A DNA stretch of 64,000 bases from an uncultured Clostridia bacterium (GTDB lineage: Bacteria; Bacillota; Clostridia; Christensenellales; Borkfalkiaceae), in assembly GCA_947624215.1 (NCBI GenBank), contig CANQJJ010000001.1:1-64000 (forward strand), given 5' to 3'. The notes beneath the pieces were generated by a model. The model was not told where the DNA came from. It did no database searches and saw only the letters and a program-made list of their open reading frames with translations. A program made the position numbers and the translations under genes. Of the stretch, positions 1-7,813 are shown in pieces. Every line of letters begins with the position of its first letter. The first letter of the stretch is position 1.

Positions 1-188
1 ATCTGATGTGTGACGCGGACGCGAAGCCCAACCTGCAAAAACCGAACGCTATAATGGAAGGTTGGCTGGCAGTCTTTATTTCGGGCGTATAAGCCCAAGG
101 AGGTATCCGCCAGACCTTAATACCCCTTCCATTATAGCTTAGGCCTTGGAACTTTGAAAAGAGTATCTTCCGAATTCTTTTCAGGTCA
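1..188 (+). ncRNA. ssrS: Probable 6S RNA, 5' end cut by window start
   Basis: This is a gene-free, strongly foldable stretch just before yebC. Its ends can pair (ATCTGA at 1-6 with TCAGGT at 181-186), giving about 190 nt, the usual 6S length. A perfect 14 bp inverted repeat (49-62 with 124-137) forms an inner arm, and a GGGC/GCCC hairpin lies near 90-103. 6S RNA binds the sigma-A RNA polymerase holoenzyme by mimicking an open promoter. The long rod with unpaired flanks fits that, and the opening bases resemble my memory of Firmicute 6S 5' ends. The call is inferred from structure, size and position, not from an alignment; another structured RNA is possible. Confidence 0.5.
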
Positions 189-214
189 ATTACATTGTAT
201 CAGGGAGGAATGAT

Positions 215-955
215 ATGTCCGGACACAGCAAATGGCATAACATACAGGCAAAGAAGGGCAAGGCAGACGCGGCACGCGGGCGGCTCTTCACCAAGATCGG
301 CAGGGAGATCGCCGTTGCGGCAAAGGGGAATCCAAACCCCTCCACCAACTCCAAGCTCGCCGACGTCATCGCAAAGGCCAAGGCGGCCAACATGCCCAAC
401 GACAACATCGAGCGCTCCATCAAGAAGGCGGCGGGCGAGATGGGCGATAAGGACTACAAGGAGCTCACCTACGAGGGCTACGGCGCAGGCGGCGCGGCCG
501 TCATCATCTCCACGCTCACGGATAACAACAACCGCACGGCGGGGGATGTGCGCGCCATCATGTCGAAGTGCGGCGGCTCTCTCGGCACGACGGGCAGCGT
601 CTCCTATATGTTCGACAACAAGGGCCTCATCGTCGTGGAGGCCAAGCCGGGGCTCACGGAGGACGAAGTGACCGAGCTCGCCATCGAGGCGGGCGCCGAC
701 GACGTCGTTCCCGTGGAGGACGCCTTCGAGGTCTACACCTCGGTGGGGGCCTTTTCCGAGGCGAGGAAATATCTCGAAGAGAAGGGGCTGACCTTCTTGC
801 AGGCCGAACTCACGATGATCCCGCAGAACAAGATCACGCTCGAGGGTGAAAAGCTCGAACTCTTTTTGAAGATGCTCGATAAGCTCGAGGAGAACGACGA
901 CGTGCAGGACGTCTACCATAACGTCGACCTCCCCGAAGACGACGAAGAGGAATAA
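215..955 (+). CDS. yebC: YebC/PmpR family protein
   Basis: This 246 aa protein has the typical family length and begins with the hallmark MSGHSKWHNIQAKKGKADA. YebC proteins are cytosolic three-domain proteins, first described as DNA-binding regulators. Recent work on the family links some members to relief of ribosome stalling at proline-rich stretches. The basic N-terminus and the motif GYGAGGAAVI are visible. The start is set by GGGAGG at 203-208, 6 nt before ATG. It stands alone: the probable 6S RNA lies upstream, and a repeat cluster and terminator follow. Confidence 0.95.
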   Translation: MSGHSKWHNIQAKKGKADAARGRLFTKIGREIAVAAKGNPNPSTNSKLADVIAKAKAANMPNDNIERSIKKAAGEMGDKDYKELTYEGYGAGGAAVIISTLTDNNNRTAGDVRAIMSKCGGSLGTTGSVSYMFDNKGLIVVEAKPGLTEDEVTELAIEAGADDVVPVEDAFEVYTSVGAFSEARKYLEEKGLTFLQAELTMIPQNKITLEGEKLELFLKMLDKLEENDDVQDVYHNVDLPEDDEEE

Positions 956-965
956 GACCATTCCT

Positions 966-1068
966 TTACGTCACGCTGAGCACCGTTTTCATGTAGGCAT
1001 GGCGCCGTTCTATTACGTCATGCTGAGCACCGTTCTCTTACGTCATGCTGAGCCTGTCGAAGCATCAC
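966..1068 (+). repeat. Three short intergenic repeats, core TTACGTCATGCTGAGC
   Basis: Three copies of TTACGTCAYGCTGAGC begin at 966, 1013 and 1038. The first two continue with ACCGTT and the third with CTGTCGAAGCATCAC. Together they fill most of the gap after yebC. The third copy resembles short dispersed repeats seen in many bacterial intergenic regions. No ORF or transposase accompanies them. Confidence 0.7.
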
Positions 1069-1121
1069 CGCATATCCGCGGTCCGCAATGAAATAATTGG
1101 CGAACTGAATCAAACGATAAG

Positions 1122-1150
1122 CCCGTGGCCTGAAAGGACCGCGGGTTTTT
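1122..1150 (+). terminator. Rho-independent terminator upstream of the MarR operon
   Basis: The stem CCCGTGGCC / GGACCGCGGG (1122-1145, one G-T pair and a small bulge) is followed by TTTTT at 1146-1150. It ends transcription from the yebC side and isolates the downstream MarR promoter. Confidence 0.75.
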
Positions 1151-1228
1151 CCATGCGTGCGGGCTCGGTGTGTAAGAGCGGAGAGCCGCAGTTCACAAAA
1201 AATTCACAAAGAAATTTTCGGGGAACGC

Positions 1229-1266
1229 TTGACAGAAATCCGAATCCGTATTATAATTAAAATACG
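1229..1266 (+). promoter_or_regulatory. Consensus sigma-A promoter with overlapping MarR-type operator
   Basis: TTGACA (1229-1234), a 17 bp spacer and TATAAT (1252-1257) form a perfect promoter. A 20 bp near-palindrome, CGTATTATAATTAAAATACG at 1247-1266, matches its own reverse complement at all but one symmetric pair and covers the -10 box. A MarR dimer bound there would block RNA polymerase. This suggests autorepression by the first gene of the operon. Confidence 0.8.
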
Positions 1267-1291
1267 AAATAGAATTTTAGGGGGGATCTTT

Positions 1292-1726
1292 ATGGACGAA
1301 CGCGTCTTTTTTTACAGGCTCGGCAAGCTCATATACGGGATCGACGGCGTGTATGAGCAGTATGGGAAGGGGTGCAACCTCGGCTCCCCCAATCTTCTTT
1401 GGATCTTGTACGCCTTAAACGACGGCAAGCGGCACAGCCAAAAACAGATCTGCGAGGATTGGGACATCCCGCGCAGCACCGCGAACACCATCATCAAGGA
1501 TTTAGAGAGCAAGAACTACATCGCGCTCTCCCAAATCAAGGGGGAGCGGCGGGAACTTTTGGTCTCTTTGACCGAAAGCGGCAAGGAATATGCCGACAGG
1601 ATCCTCTCCGATCTCTACAGACGGGAAAGGGAAATTTATTCGGAGCTCGAAGCCCCCGAAGAGCTTCTTGATGCTTTGCAAAATTTGGCGGTGAAAATGC
1701 AGAAGATCGCCGCAAAAGGAGAATAA
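1292..1726 (+). CDS. MarR-family transcriptional regulator
   Basis: This 144 aa winged-helix protein is the usual MarR size. Visible elements are the recognition region IPRSTANTIIKDLESKNYI and the wing with GERRELLVSLTESG. MarR dimers usually repress adjacent genes and release DNA when they bind an aromatic ligand or are oxidised. The start at 1292 is chosen because GGGGGG (1280-1285) sits before it and because transcription starts near 1263, after the more upstream in-frame ATG at 1157. It is the first gene of a six-gene redox operon and its likely operator covers its own -10 box. Confidence 0.9.
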   Translation: MDERVFFYRLGKLIYGIDGVYEQYGKGCNLGSPNLLWILYALNDGKRHSQKQICEDWDIPRSTANTIIKDLESKNYIALSQIKGERRELLVSLTESGKEYADRILSDLYRREREIYSELEAPEELLDALQNLAVKMQKIAAKGE

Positions 1727-1730
1727 AAGT

Positions 1731-2210
1731 ATGGATAGGAAAATTTTGGTAGCGTATTTTTCGGCAAGCGGAACGACGAGGCGGGCTGCGAGCCTTCTCG
1801 CAAAAGCCGCAAATGCCGACCTCTATGAAATCCGGCCCAAAGTGCCTTACACGAGCGCCGACCTCGATTGGACGAACAAAAAAAGCCGTTCTTCTCTGGA
1901 GATGAACGACCCCGCTTCCCGCCCTACACTTGCGGACATGGGTGCCCCCGTTTCCGTCTATGATGTCATTTTCCTCGGTTTCCCCATCTGGTGGTACACC
2001 GCGCCGACCATTATCAAGACCTTCCTCGAAGCCCACGACTTTTCGGGCAAACAGATCGTCCTCTTTGCGACGAGCGGCGGGAGCGGGCTCGGCAGAACGG
2101 AGAGCGCCTTGAAGCCCTGCGCTCCGAACGCCGTCTGGAAGGGCGGAAAACTTTTGAACGGCATGAGCGAGAGCACCCTCAGATCCTGGGTGGAGAGTTT
2201 GAAGTTATGA
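1731..2210 (+). CDS. Flavodoxin (short-chain, flavodoxin_4 type)
   Basis: This 159 aa cytosolic flavodoxin starts KILVAYFSASGTTRRAASLL; the SASGTTR loop is the FMN-phosphate binding site. GFPIWWYTAP and FATSGGSGLG are the isoalloxazine-contacting loops. It probably shuttles electrons for a reductase in the same operon. The RBS AAGGAG overlaps the marR stop, so translation is coupled. The C-terminal domain of the lipoprotein at 4024-5601 is a close paralog (matching VAYFSA-GTT, PYTAADLD and PIWW blocks), so one copy is cytosolic and the other exported. Confidence 0.92.
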   Translation: MDRKILVAYFSASGTTRRAASLLAKAANADLYEIRPKVPYTSADLDWTNKKSRSSLEMNDPASRPTLADMGAPVSVYDVIFLGFPIWWYTAPTIIKTFLEAHDFSGKQIVLFATSGGSGLGRTESALKPCAPNAVWKGGKLLNGMSESTLRSWVESLKL

Positions 2211-2764
2211 AGATCGTGGTTCTCACGGGCAGCCCGCAAAAGCACGGCTCGTCCAATCTGCTTGCCGAGCAGTTTATCAAGGGCGCAAAGGAGGCGGGCC
2301 ACGGCGTCTCCGTCATCGACGCGGCGCATTGTAACGTCAAGCCCTGTACGGGCTGCATCCGTTGCGGGTACGGCGGTCCGTGTGCACAGAGGGACGACAT
2401 GGGCTCGGAGAGCGGAGGGCAAGGGATAAAATCTCAAATCCTCGGCGCGGATATGATTGTATTCGTCACGCCGCTCTACTACTACGGAATGTCCGCACAG
2501 CTCAAAACGATTATCGACCGCTTCTGCGCGTTCAACGGAGACATTCAAAGGAAGCGCATGAAATCGGCGCTCATCTCCGTCGCGTGGAACGCGGACAGTT
2601 GGACGTTTGAAGCGCTCACGGCGCACTATCAAACGCTCGTAAAGTATCTGAATTTTCAAGATATGGGAATGATCCTCGGCAAGGGTTGCGGCACGCCCGC
2701 CATGACGGCCCGCTCCCGCTATATGCCAGAGGCTTATGAACTCGGCAAGAGCCTACGGGGGTGA
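2207..2764 (+). CDS. NAD(P)H-dependent FMN reductase / iron-sulfur flavoprotein-like
   Basis: This 185 aa protein opens MKIVVLTGSPQKHGSSNLLA, a typical flavodoxin-like fold FMN site. CNVKPCTGCIRCG (four cysteines) resembles the compact Cys cluster of clostridial iron-sulfur flavoproteins, so it may carry an Fe-S cluster; that is inference. VTPLYYYGMSAQLK is the second flavin loop. ATGA overlap with the flavodoxin indicates strict co-translation. It likely reduces flavin or a quinone-like compound and may be the electron donor for the flavodoxin. Confidence 0.88.
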   Translation: MKIVVLTGSPQKHGSSNLLAEQFIKGAKEAGHGVSVIDAAHCNVKPCTGCIRCGYGGPCAQRDDMGSESGGQGIKSQILGADMIVFVTPLYYYGMSAQLKTIIDRFCAFNGDIQRKRMKSALISVAWNADSWTFEALTAHYQTLVKYLNFQDMGMILGKGCGTPAMTARSRYMPEAYELGKSLRG

Positions 2765-2768
2765 AAGC

Positions 2769-3062
2769 ATGGCACTTACGGTCAATATCTATTACACGGG
2801 AATTGGCGGCAATGCAAAAAAGTTTGCGGAAGAGATGAGATCGAGCGGGCTTGTGGAAAAGATCCGCGCCGAAGAGGGCAATCTTCGCTATGAATATTTT
2901 CTGCCGATGGAAGATAGTGAAACCGTTCTTCTTATCGACGCTTGGGAAAACGAAAAAGCCCTCGATTTCCACCATAAAAGCCCGATGATGTCCGAAATTG
3001 CCGCTCTCCGCGAGAAATATCACCTCAAAATGCGGGTGCAAAAATTCACGGAGGCGAAATAG
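2769..3062 (+). CDS. ABM-domain protein (YgiN-like putative quinol monooxygenase)
   Basis: This small 97 aa protein has a ferredoxin-like beta-alpha-beta pattern. The segment ETVLLIDAWENEKALDFHHK is the characteristic core of the antibiotic biosynthesis monooxygenase (ABM) family, with YEYFLPMED before it. Such dimeric cofactor-free proteins oxidise quinols or sense aromatic compounds. It begins 4 nt after the reductase stop, with GGGGTG as RBS. Placed between a flavin reductase and an amidohydrolase it suggests handling of a quinone or aromatic substrate; the substrate is unknown. Confidence 0.82.
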   Translation: MALTVNIYYTGIGGNAKKFAEEMRSSGLVEKIRAEEGNLRYEYFLPMEDSETVLLIDAWENEKALDFHHKSPMMSEIAALREKYHLKMRVQKFTEAK

Positions 3063-3063
3063 G

Positions 3064-4005
3064 ATGGCGATGGATTTTCATGCGCATATCATCACCCCAG
3101 AATACAGATGGGGCTTGAAGTCCTTGCATATCGACCCTCTTGCCGCAGACGGGTTTGTGCTTCCCGATTGGAGCGCGGAGAAACACCTCGAATTTATGCG
3201 GGAAGCGGGGATAGAAAAGAGCATTCTTTCCTCGCCCACGCCGCATTTGTTGGGAGACGACGCAAGGCTTACCGCAAAAGTTCACAGGGAAGTCAATGCT
3301 TCTATGGCGGAGGTTTGCAAAAAGCACCCCGATGAATTTTCCTTCGTCGCCTCCGTCCCGCTGCCTTTCACAGACGCGGCAATCGAAGAATACCGCTTTG
3401 CCAAGGAAAAGCTCGGCGCGGTCGGGGTAAAGCTTACGACGCACGCGGGCGGCGTCTATTTGGGCGATCCTTCGCTTGATGACTTTATGGCGGAACTCAA
3501 CAGGGACAATGCGCTTGTCATTATCCACCCGCAGAGAGCGCAAGAATATCCGAAAACGCCCATCACGGGAACGGTCGCCGCGATCTTCGAGTACCCGACC
3601 GACACGACACGGGCTGTCCTCAACATGATGGCGCACAAAGTGATGACGCGCTTTGAGGGTATTCGCTTTGTCGTTCCGCACACGGGGTCATTCCTTCCCT
3701 ATATGTTGCAGAGATTTACGGGCGTTTCGGGCATTCTCGCCTCAATGGGCATGATGGAGCAGGTGGACCTCAAAAAAGAGTTTCAAAACCTGTATTTCGA
3801 CATCGCGGGTGACCCCGAACCCGTTGCGCTCGATATGCTCCTCTCTGTGGCGGGCGAAGATAAGATCGTGTACGGGAGCGACTTCCCGCACTCTCCCGCG
3901 AAAGTGATTCTCGCAAAGAAAAAGCATTTAGACGAAAATCCGAAATATCAAAACCTTCTCCGCAAAATCTACGGAGAAAACGAAAAAAATTGTCTTGGAA
4001 AATAG
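3064..4005 (+). CDS. Amidohydrolase family 2 (TIM-barrel metal-dependent hydrolase/decarboxylase)
   Basis: This 313 aa protein begins with the metal-binding DFHAHIITPE (HxH) and ends with YGSDFPHSP, the C-terminal Asp motif of amidohydrolase_2. Family members include decarboxylases of aromatic acids (ACMSD-type) and lactonases. VIIHPQR and VVPHTGSFLPYM carry the middle histidines. It starts 1 nt after the previous stop; a second Met two codons later (ATG 3070) is an alternative. Together with the ABM protein and flavoproteins it suggests a small catabolic or detoxification route for a cyclic compound. Confidence 0.88.
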   Translation: MAMDFHAHIITPEYRWGLKSLHIDPLAADGFVLPDWSAEKHLEFMREAGIEKSILSSPTPHLLGDDARLTAKVHREVNASMAEVCKKHPDEFSFVASVPLPFTDAAIEEYRFAKEKLGAVGVKLTTHAGGVYLGDPSLDDFMAELNRDNALVIIHPQRAQEYPKTPITGTVAAIFEYPTDTTRAVLNMMAHKVMTRFEGIRFVVPHTGSFLPYMLQRFTGVSGILASMGMMEQVDLKKEFQNLYFDIAGDPEPVALDMLLSVAGEDKIVYGSDFPHSPAKVILAKKKHLDENPKYQNLLRKIYGENEKNCLGK

Positions 4006-4023
4006 CTCAAAAGGGGGCAGATC

Positions 4024-5601
4024 ATGAAGAAAAAGTTTGTATTTATTTTAACGGCAATGATGCTGTGCCTTGTCTTTGCGCTCTCCGCGTGCGGGGAAAC
4101 GGGCGGCGGCAATCATGGAGGCACGAACGGTAGCAACAACGGCAACACAAATCATGACGACGGTACATATTACACCGTCACTTTCGACTCACAGGGCGGA
4201 AGCAACGTGGAAAGCCAGCGCGTTCTCGCGGGAAATCCCGTGCGCACACCGTCCACGCCTACAAACGGCGAACTCCTGTTTCAAGGGTGGTTTGCTTCCT
4301 CAGACGCGGGCGCCGAGGCATGGAACTTCGAAACAGGCCGTGTAAACGGCGACATGACGCTCTTTGCGCATTGGGCGGCGGATACGTCCGAGCCGACGGC
4401 AAGCATTACTTACGAAAAGACAGCAGATAATGCGGGCTATATCGTCACGGGCGCGGGACAGGAGGCGAAGATCGTCATTCCCGAAACCTATGATAATTTG
4501 CCCGTCGTGGAGATCGGGGAAAGCGCGTTTGCCTACTCCAAGCATAAATCGGATATTATTTCCGTCACGATCCCCGATAATGTAACGAAAATCGGCTTGA
4601 ACGCCTTCAACAATCAAGGTGCGCTCGAAACCGTGAACATCGGAACAAACAGCAAACTCGTATCTATTGAAAACAACGCCTTTTCGGGCAATGGCGCACT
4701 CAAAGGGTTTTATCTTCCAGCAGGCGCGATAGAGCTTGGCGACAGCGTTTTCAACAACTGCGGCTCGCTAAATAGCTTTACCGTCGCAAGCGGGAATACG
4801 GCTTATTCGGGCGAAGGAAACAACTTGATAGACCGCGCCTCGAACACGGTCATTCGCGGCACGAACAACAGCGTCATTCCCGAAACAGTCACAAAAATCG
4901 GCGTCGCCGCGTTCCGCAGGGCGCAGATGACCGCCCTCACCGTTCCCGCTTCCGTCACCGTCATTGAAAAGTACGCCTTTTCGGACAGTTCGATCGTCGC
5001 CATAAATTATCGAGGGACGCAAGAGGCGTGGGACAAAGCCGTCCGCGATGAAAACGGGAAGGAGCGGATGTGGAAATCGAGCAGGCAAGATATCGCGGTG
5101 CATTGCGCGGATACGGCAGAGACAAGCAATATCCTCGTCGCTTATTTCTCGGCAACGGGAACGACAAAGGGGGTCGCAGAGAAGATCGCGGCAGCAACGG
5201 GCGGAACGCTCTATGAGATCGTGCCCGAGATCCCCTATACCGCCGCCGACCTCGATTACAGCGACAGCACCACCCGCGCGACGGCAGAACAGCATGACCC
5301 CGCTGCCCGCCCCGCGATCGATGGAACGGTGGAGAATATGGCAAGCTACGACGTCGTCTTCCTCGGCTATCCCATTTGGTGGGGCAAGGCGCCCAAGATC
5401 GTCTATACCTTCCTCGAAACCTACGAATTCGCGGGCAAGAGCATTGTGCCCTTCTGCACCTCGGGAAGCAGCGGGATCGGCGGGAGCTTATCCGACCTCC
5501 GTGCTCTTGCAACCGATGCAACTTGGCTTTCGGGCGAACGCTTTGCGGGCACCGTGGCGCAGAGCGTCATCCAAACATGGGTCAACGGCCTGACGTATTA
5601 A
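4024..5601 (+). CDS. Exported lipoprotein: InlB-type repeat + BspA-type LRR + flavodoxin
   Basis: This 525 aa protein has a clear lipoprotein signal peptide with lipobox LSAC (Cys23). Residues about 50-118 form an InlB/Listeria-Bacteroides repeat (VTFDSQGGSNVESQ ... FAHW). Residues about 128-350 are BspA-like LRR_5 repeats (SVTIPDNVTKIGLNAF and others). Residues about 365-525 are a complete flavodoxin with SATGTTK, GYPIWWGKAP and CTSGSSGIGG. The flavodoxin should therefore sit outside the membrane, which is unusual. It is last in the MarR operon, with RBS AAAGGGGG before the ATG. Its cytosolic paralog is at 1731-2210. The adhesion-type repeats may anchor the electron carrier to the wall or a surface; this is inference. 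Confidence 0.9.
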   Translation: MKKKFVFILTAMMLCLVFALSACGETGGGNHGGTNGSNNGNTNHDDGTYYTVTFDSQGGSNVESQRVLAGNPVRTPSTPTNGELLFQGWFASSDAGAEAWNFETGRVNGDMTLFAHWAADTSEPTASITYEKTADNAGYIVTGAGQEAKIVIPETYDNLPVVEIGESAFAYSKHKSDIISVTIPDNVTKIGLNAFNNQGALETVNIGTNSKLVSIENNAFSGNGALKGFYLPAGAIELGDSVFNNCGSLNSFTVASGNTAYSGEGNNLIDRASNTVIRGTNNSVIPETVTKIGVAAFRRAQMTALTVPASVTVIEKYAFSDSSIVAINYRGTQEAWDKAVRDENGKERMWKSSRQDIAVHCADTAETSNILVAYFSATGTTKGVAEKIAAATGGTLYEIVPEIPYTAADLDYSDSTTRATAEQHDPAARPAIDGTVENMASYDVVFLGYPIWWGKAPKIVYTFLETYEFAGKSIVPFCTSGSSGIGGSLSDLRALATDATWLSGERFAGTVAQSVIQTWVNGLTY

Positions 5602-5679
5602 AACCCTTTCTTCGCCATCTGAGCAGGGCATAAGAAGAGGGGAGGGAAACCAAAATATTTGGGTAAAAATTTTCGATAT

Positions 5680-5711
5680 ACAAAAACAGCGGGTCGTCCC
5701 GCTGTTTTTGT
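5680..5711. terminator. Bidirectional terminator between convergent genes
   Basis: ACAAAAACAGCGGG and its mirror CCCGCTGTTTTTGT form a perfect stem, with A-runs on one side and T-runs on the other. It can stop the redox operon on the + strand and the NUDIX gene on the - strand. Confidence 0.85.
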
Positions 5712-5723
5712 AACATTTTTCGT

Positions 5724-6215
5724 TTATTTCCTTCTTCCGAGTTCCTGGATAGCGGCGTTGAGGAAGAACTCCGCCGTGGAATTCTTGCGGATGATCTCCC
5801 TTGCTCCCTCGGGCGTGCACCAGCGCACCTCGGAGATCTCCTCGTTGAGCGAGATGTCCCCGTCGTCGCAGGTGACGAGATAGCCGAGCATCAGAATGTC
5901 CTTTGCGTCATGGTAACGGGAGGCGAGGTATTTCCACTTGAGGGCGCTGAGCGTCGTCTCCTCCTTGAGTTCGCGCGGAATGGTCTTCTCGGCACTGTCG
6001 CCCTTCTTGATATAGCCCGCGATGAGTTTATAGTCGTTGTCCCCGACGTGTTTCGCGAGCAAGAGTTTATTGTCCGAACGGCGTACGACGACCATAGAAA
6101 CAGCCACGGGGAAGAAGGGAAATTTGAATTTGCCGCATTTGGGGCAGAAGGGCACGAGCCCTTCGTTTTCCTTGAATCTGAGCGAAAGTTTTTCGCCGCA
6201 GTCTCTGCAAAACAT
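5724..6215 (-). CDS. NUDIX hydrolase with N-terminal zinc ribbon (NudC-like)
   Basis: This 163 aa protein carries a zinc ribbon (CRDC ... CPKC, Cys3/6/24/27) followed by a Nudix box GYIKKGDSAE ... RELKEET. This matches the C-terminal half of NADH pyrophosphatases (NudC), which hydrolyse NAD(H) or remove NAD caps from RNA. The N-terminal NudC domain is absent, so the substrate is uncertain. The first acidic residue of the box is Asp rather than Glu. The start MFCRDCG is chosen because GGAGGAGAAGATC lies directly before it. It is monocistronic with its own promoter. Confidence 0.88.
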   Translation of the reverse strand: MFCRDCGEKLSLRFKENEGLVPFCPKCGKFKFPFFPVAVSMVVVRRSDNKLLLAKHVGDNDYKLIAGYIKKGDSAEKTIPRELKEETTLSALKWKYLASRYHDAKDILMLGYLVTCDDGDISLNEEISEVRWCTPEGAREIIRKNSTAEFFLNAAIQELGRRK

Positions 6216-6526
6216 GATCTTCTCCTCCAATGTTGTGTTCATTCATTATACCGCGTTTGCCCGCCCTTGTCAAGTCTTCTTTGTGAAAAAAATGCAAAAA
6301 ATGTTCGAAATTTGTAAAATTTCCGTCTGCATTTTTCAGTGCCTCCTCAGGGCACGGTATCCCGTATGGCTTCTCTTGCGGCTTTTGTGCCGGAGGGGAT
6401 CACTTTTTATTAAGAAAAACAAATTTCATGACGGCTATGCTTGACGGAAACCCGCAAAGCGTGCTATAATGAAATGCAAATACTTCCGAAAGTATTTTAT
6501 GTTTGTTTTGAAAAAAAGGAGAAAAG
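6216..6526. promoter_or_regulatory. Divergent intergenic region with promoters for the NUDIX gene (-) and purA (+)
   Basis: On the minus strand TTGACA (6268-6273), 17 bp and TATAAT (6245-6250) drive the NUDIX gene. On the plus strand TTGACG (6441-6446), 18 bp and TATAAT (6465-6470), with an upstream TG making an extended -10, drive purA. The stretch between is A+T rich with no gene, and I see no riboswitch-like fold in it. Confidence 0.85.
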
Positions 6527-7801
6527 ATGCTGACATCCGTTTGCGGGATCAATTGGGGCGACGAAGGCAAGGGCAAGATGGTGGATATGCTCTCGGAGGA
6601 TTACGATATCGTCTGCCGCTATCAGGGCGGAAACAATGCGGGGCACACCGTCATCAACGAGCGGGGGAAGTTCATCCTCAATCTGCTTCCCTCGGGCATC
6701 CTGAGGGAGAATGTTCTCAACATTCTCGGGATGGGGATGGTCATCGACATCAAACACCTCGCGGGCGAGATGGAGCGCCTCCGCGAAAAGGGGGTGAAGA
6801 TCTCCCCCGAAAACCTCCGGATCTCCGACAGGGCAGTCATCACCATGCCATACCATGTGCTCCTCGATTGCCTCGAAGAGGACCGTCTCGCGGGCAAGAA
6901 ATTCGGCTCTACGCGCCGCGGCATCGCGCCCGTCTATGCCGACCGCTACATGAAGAAGTGCTTCCGCATGGGGGAACTTCTGCACCCCGAGAAGCTGTAT
7001 GCCCGCGTCAAAGACATCGTGGAGTGGAAAAATCTCACGGTGGAGAAGGGCTACGGCCACGCGCCCGTCACCGAGGAGGAGGTCATCGGCTATTTCAAGA
7101 CGTACGGCGAACCCCTCAGGGATTATATCTGCGATACGGGCTTGATCATCGAGCGCGCACACAGGGCGGGCAAGAAGGTCATGTTCGAGGCCCAGCTCGG
7201 CGCCCTCAGAGACATCGACTACGGCATCCTTCCCTATACGTCCTCCTCCCAGACCATTGCCTCCTATGCGCCCATCGGCGCGGGGGTGCCCAATCTTCGT
7301 CTCGATAAGTCCATCGGCATCATGAAGGCATACTCCACCTGCGTGGGGGAGGGGCCCTTCACGGCGGAATATTTCGGCGAGAAGGCCGAACAGCTCCGTG
7401 CCGCGGGCGGGGAATACGGCGCCGCGACGGGCCGTCCGAGAAGGGTGGGGCCCTTCGACGTCGTCGCGTCCTCCTACGGCATCCGTTGCCAGGCGGCCGA
7501 TGAGGTGGTCCTGACCAAGCTCGACATCCTCTCCGTCTACGACGAGATCGAGGTGTGCACGGCATATGAGCTGAACGGCGAGCGCATCCATGAGTTTCCC
7601 TACCCCGACGCCCTCTACGACTGCAAACCCGTGTTCGAGAAGGTCAAGGGATGGCATACAGACATCACCAAGTGCCGCAGGAAGGAAGAACTTCCCAAGG
7701 AAGCGCTCGATTACATCGCCTTCATCGAGAACGCCTGCAAGTGCAATATCACCTATGTGGCCGTCGGCGCCGAACGCAACGCGGTCATCCGCATGAAATA
7801 A
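6527..7801 (+). CDS. purA: Adenylosuccinate synthetase
   Basis: This 424 aa enzyme joins IMP and aspartate with GTP to form adenylosuccinate, the first committed step to AMP. The N-terminal GTP-binding loop is INWGDEGKGKMVD and NNAGHTV contacts IMP. GAATGRPRRVGPFD and TKLDILSVYDEIEVC are the conserved C-terminal blocks. The length is standard. The RBS AAAGGAG is 4 nt before ATG. It has its own extended -10 promoter, and dapF follows after 12 nt with a good RBS, so the two are probably co-transcribed. Confidence 0.96.
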   Translation: MLTSVCGINWGDEGKGKMVDMLSEDYDIVCRYQGGNNAGHTVINERGKFILNLLPSGILRENVLNILGMGMVIDIKHLAGEMERLREKGVKISPENLRISDRAVITMPYHVLLDCLEEDRLAGKKFGSTRRGIAPVYADRYMKKCFRMGELLHPEKLYARVKDIVEWKNLTVEKGYGHAPVTEEEVIGYFKTYGEPLRDYICDTGLIIERAHRAGKKVMFEAQLGALRDIDYGILPYTSSSQTIASYAPIGAGVPNLRLDKSIGIMKAYSTCVGEGPFTAEYFGEKAEQLRAAGGEYGAATGRPRRVGPFDVVASSYGIRCQAADEVVLTKLDILSVYDEIEVCTAYELNGERIHEFPYPDALYDCKPVFEKVKGWHTDITKCRRKEELPKEALDYIAFIENACKCNITYVAVGAERNAVIRMK

Positions 7802-7813
7802 AGGAGCAATATT

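Noticed and set aside
200..961. Long minus-strand frame opposite yebC
   Set aside because: Mirror of a high-GC gene; no RBS and no recognisable domain, while yebC itself is certain.
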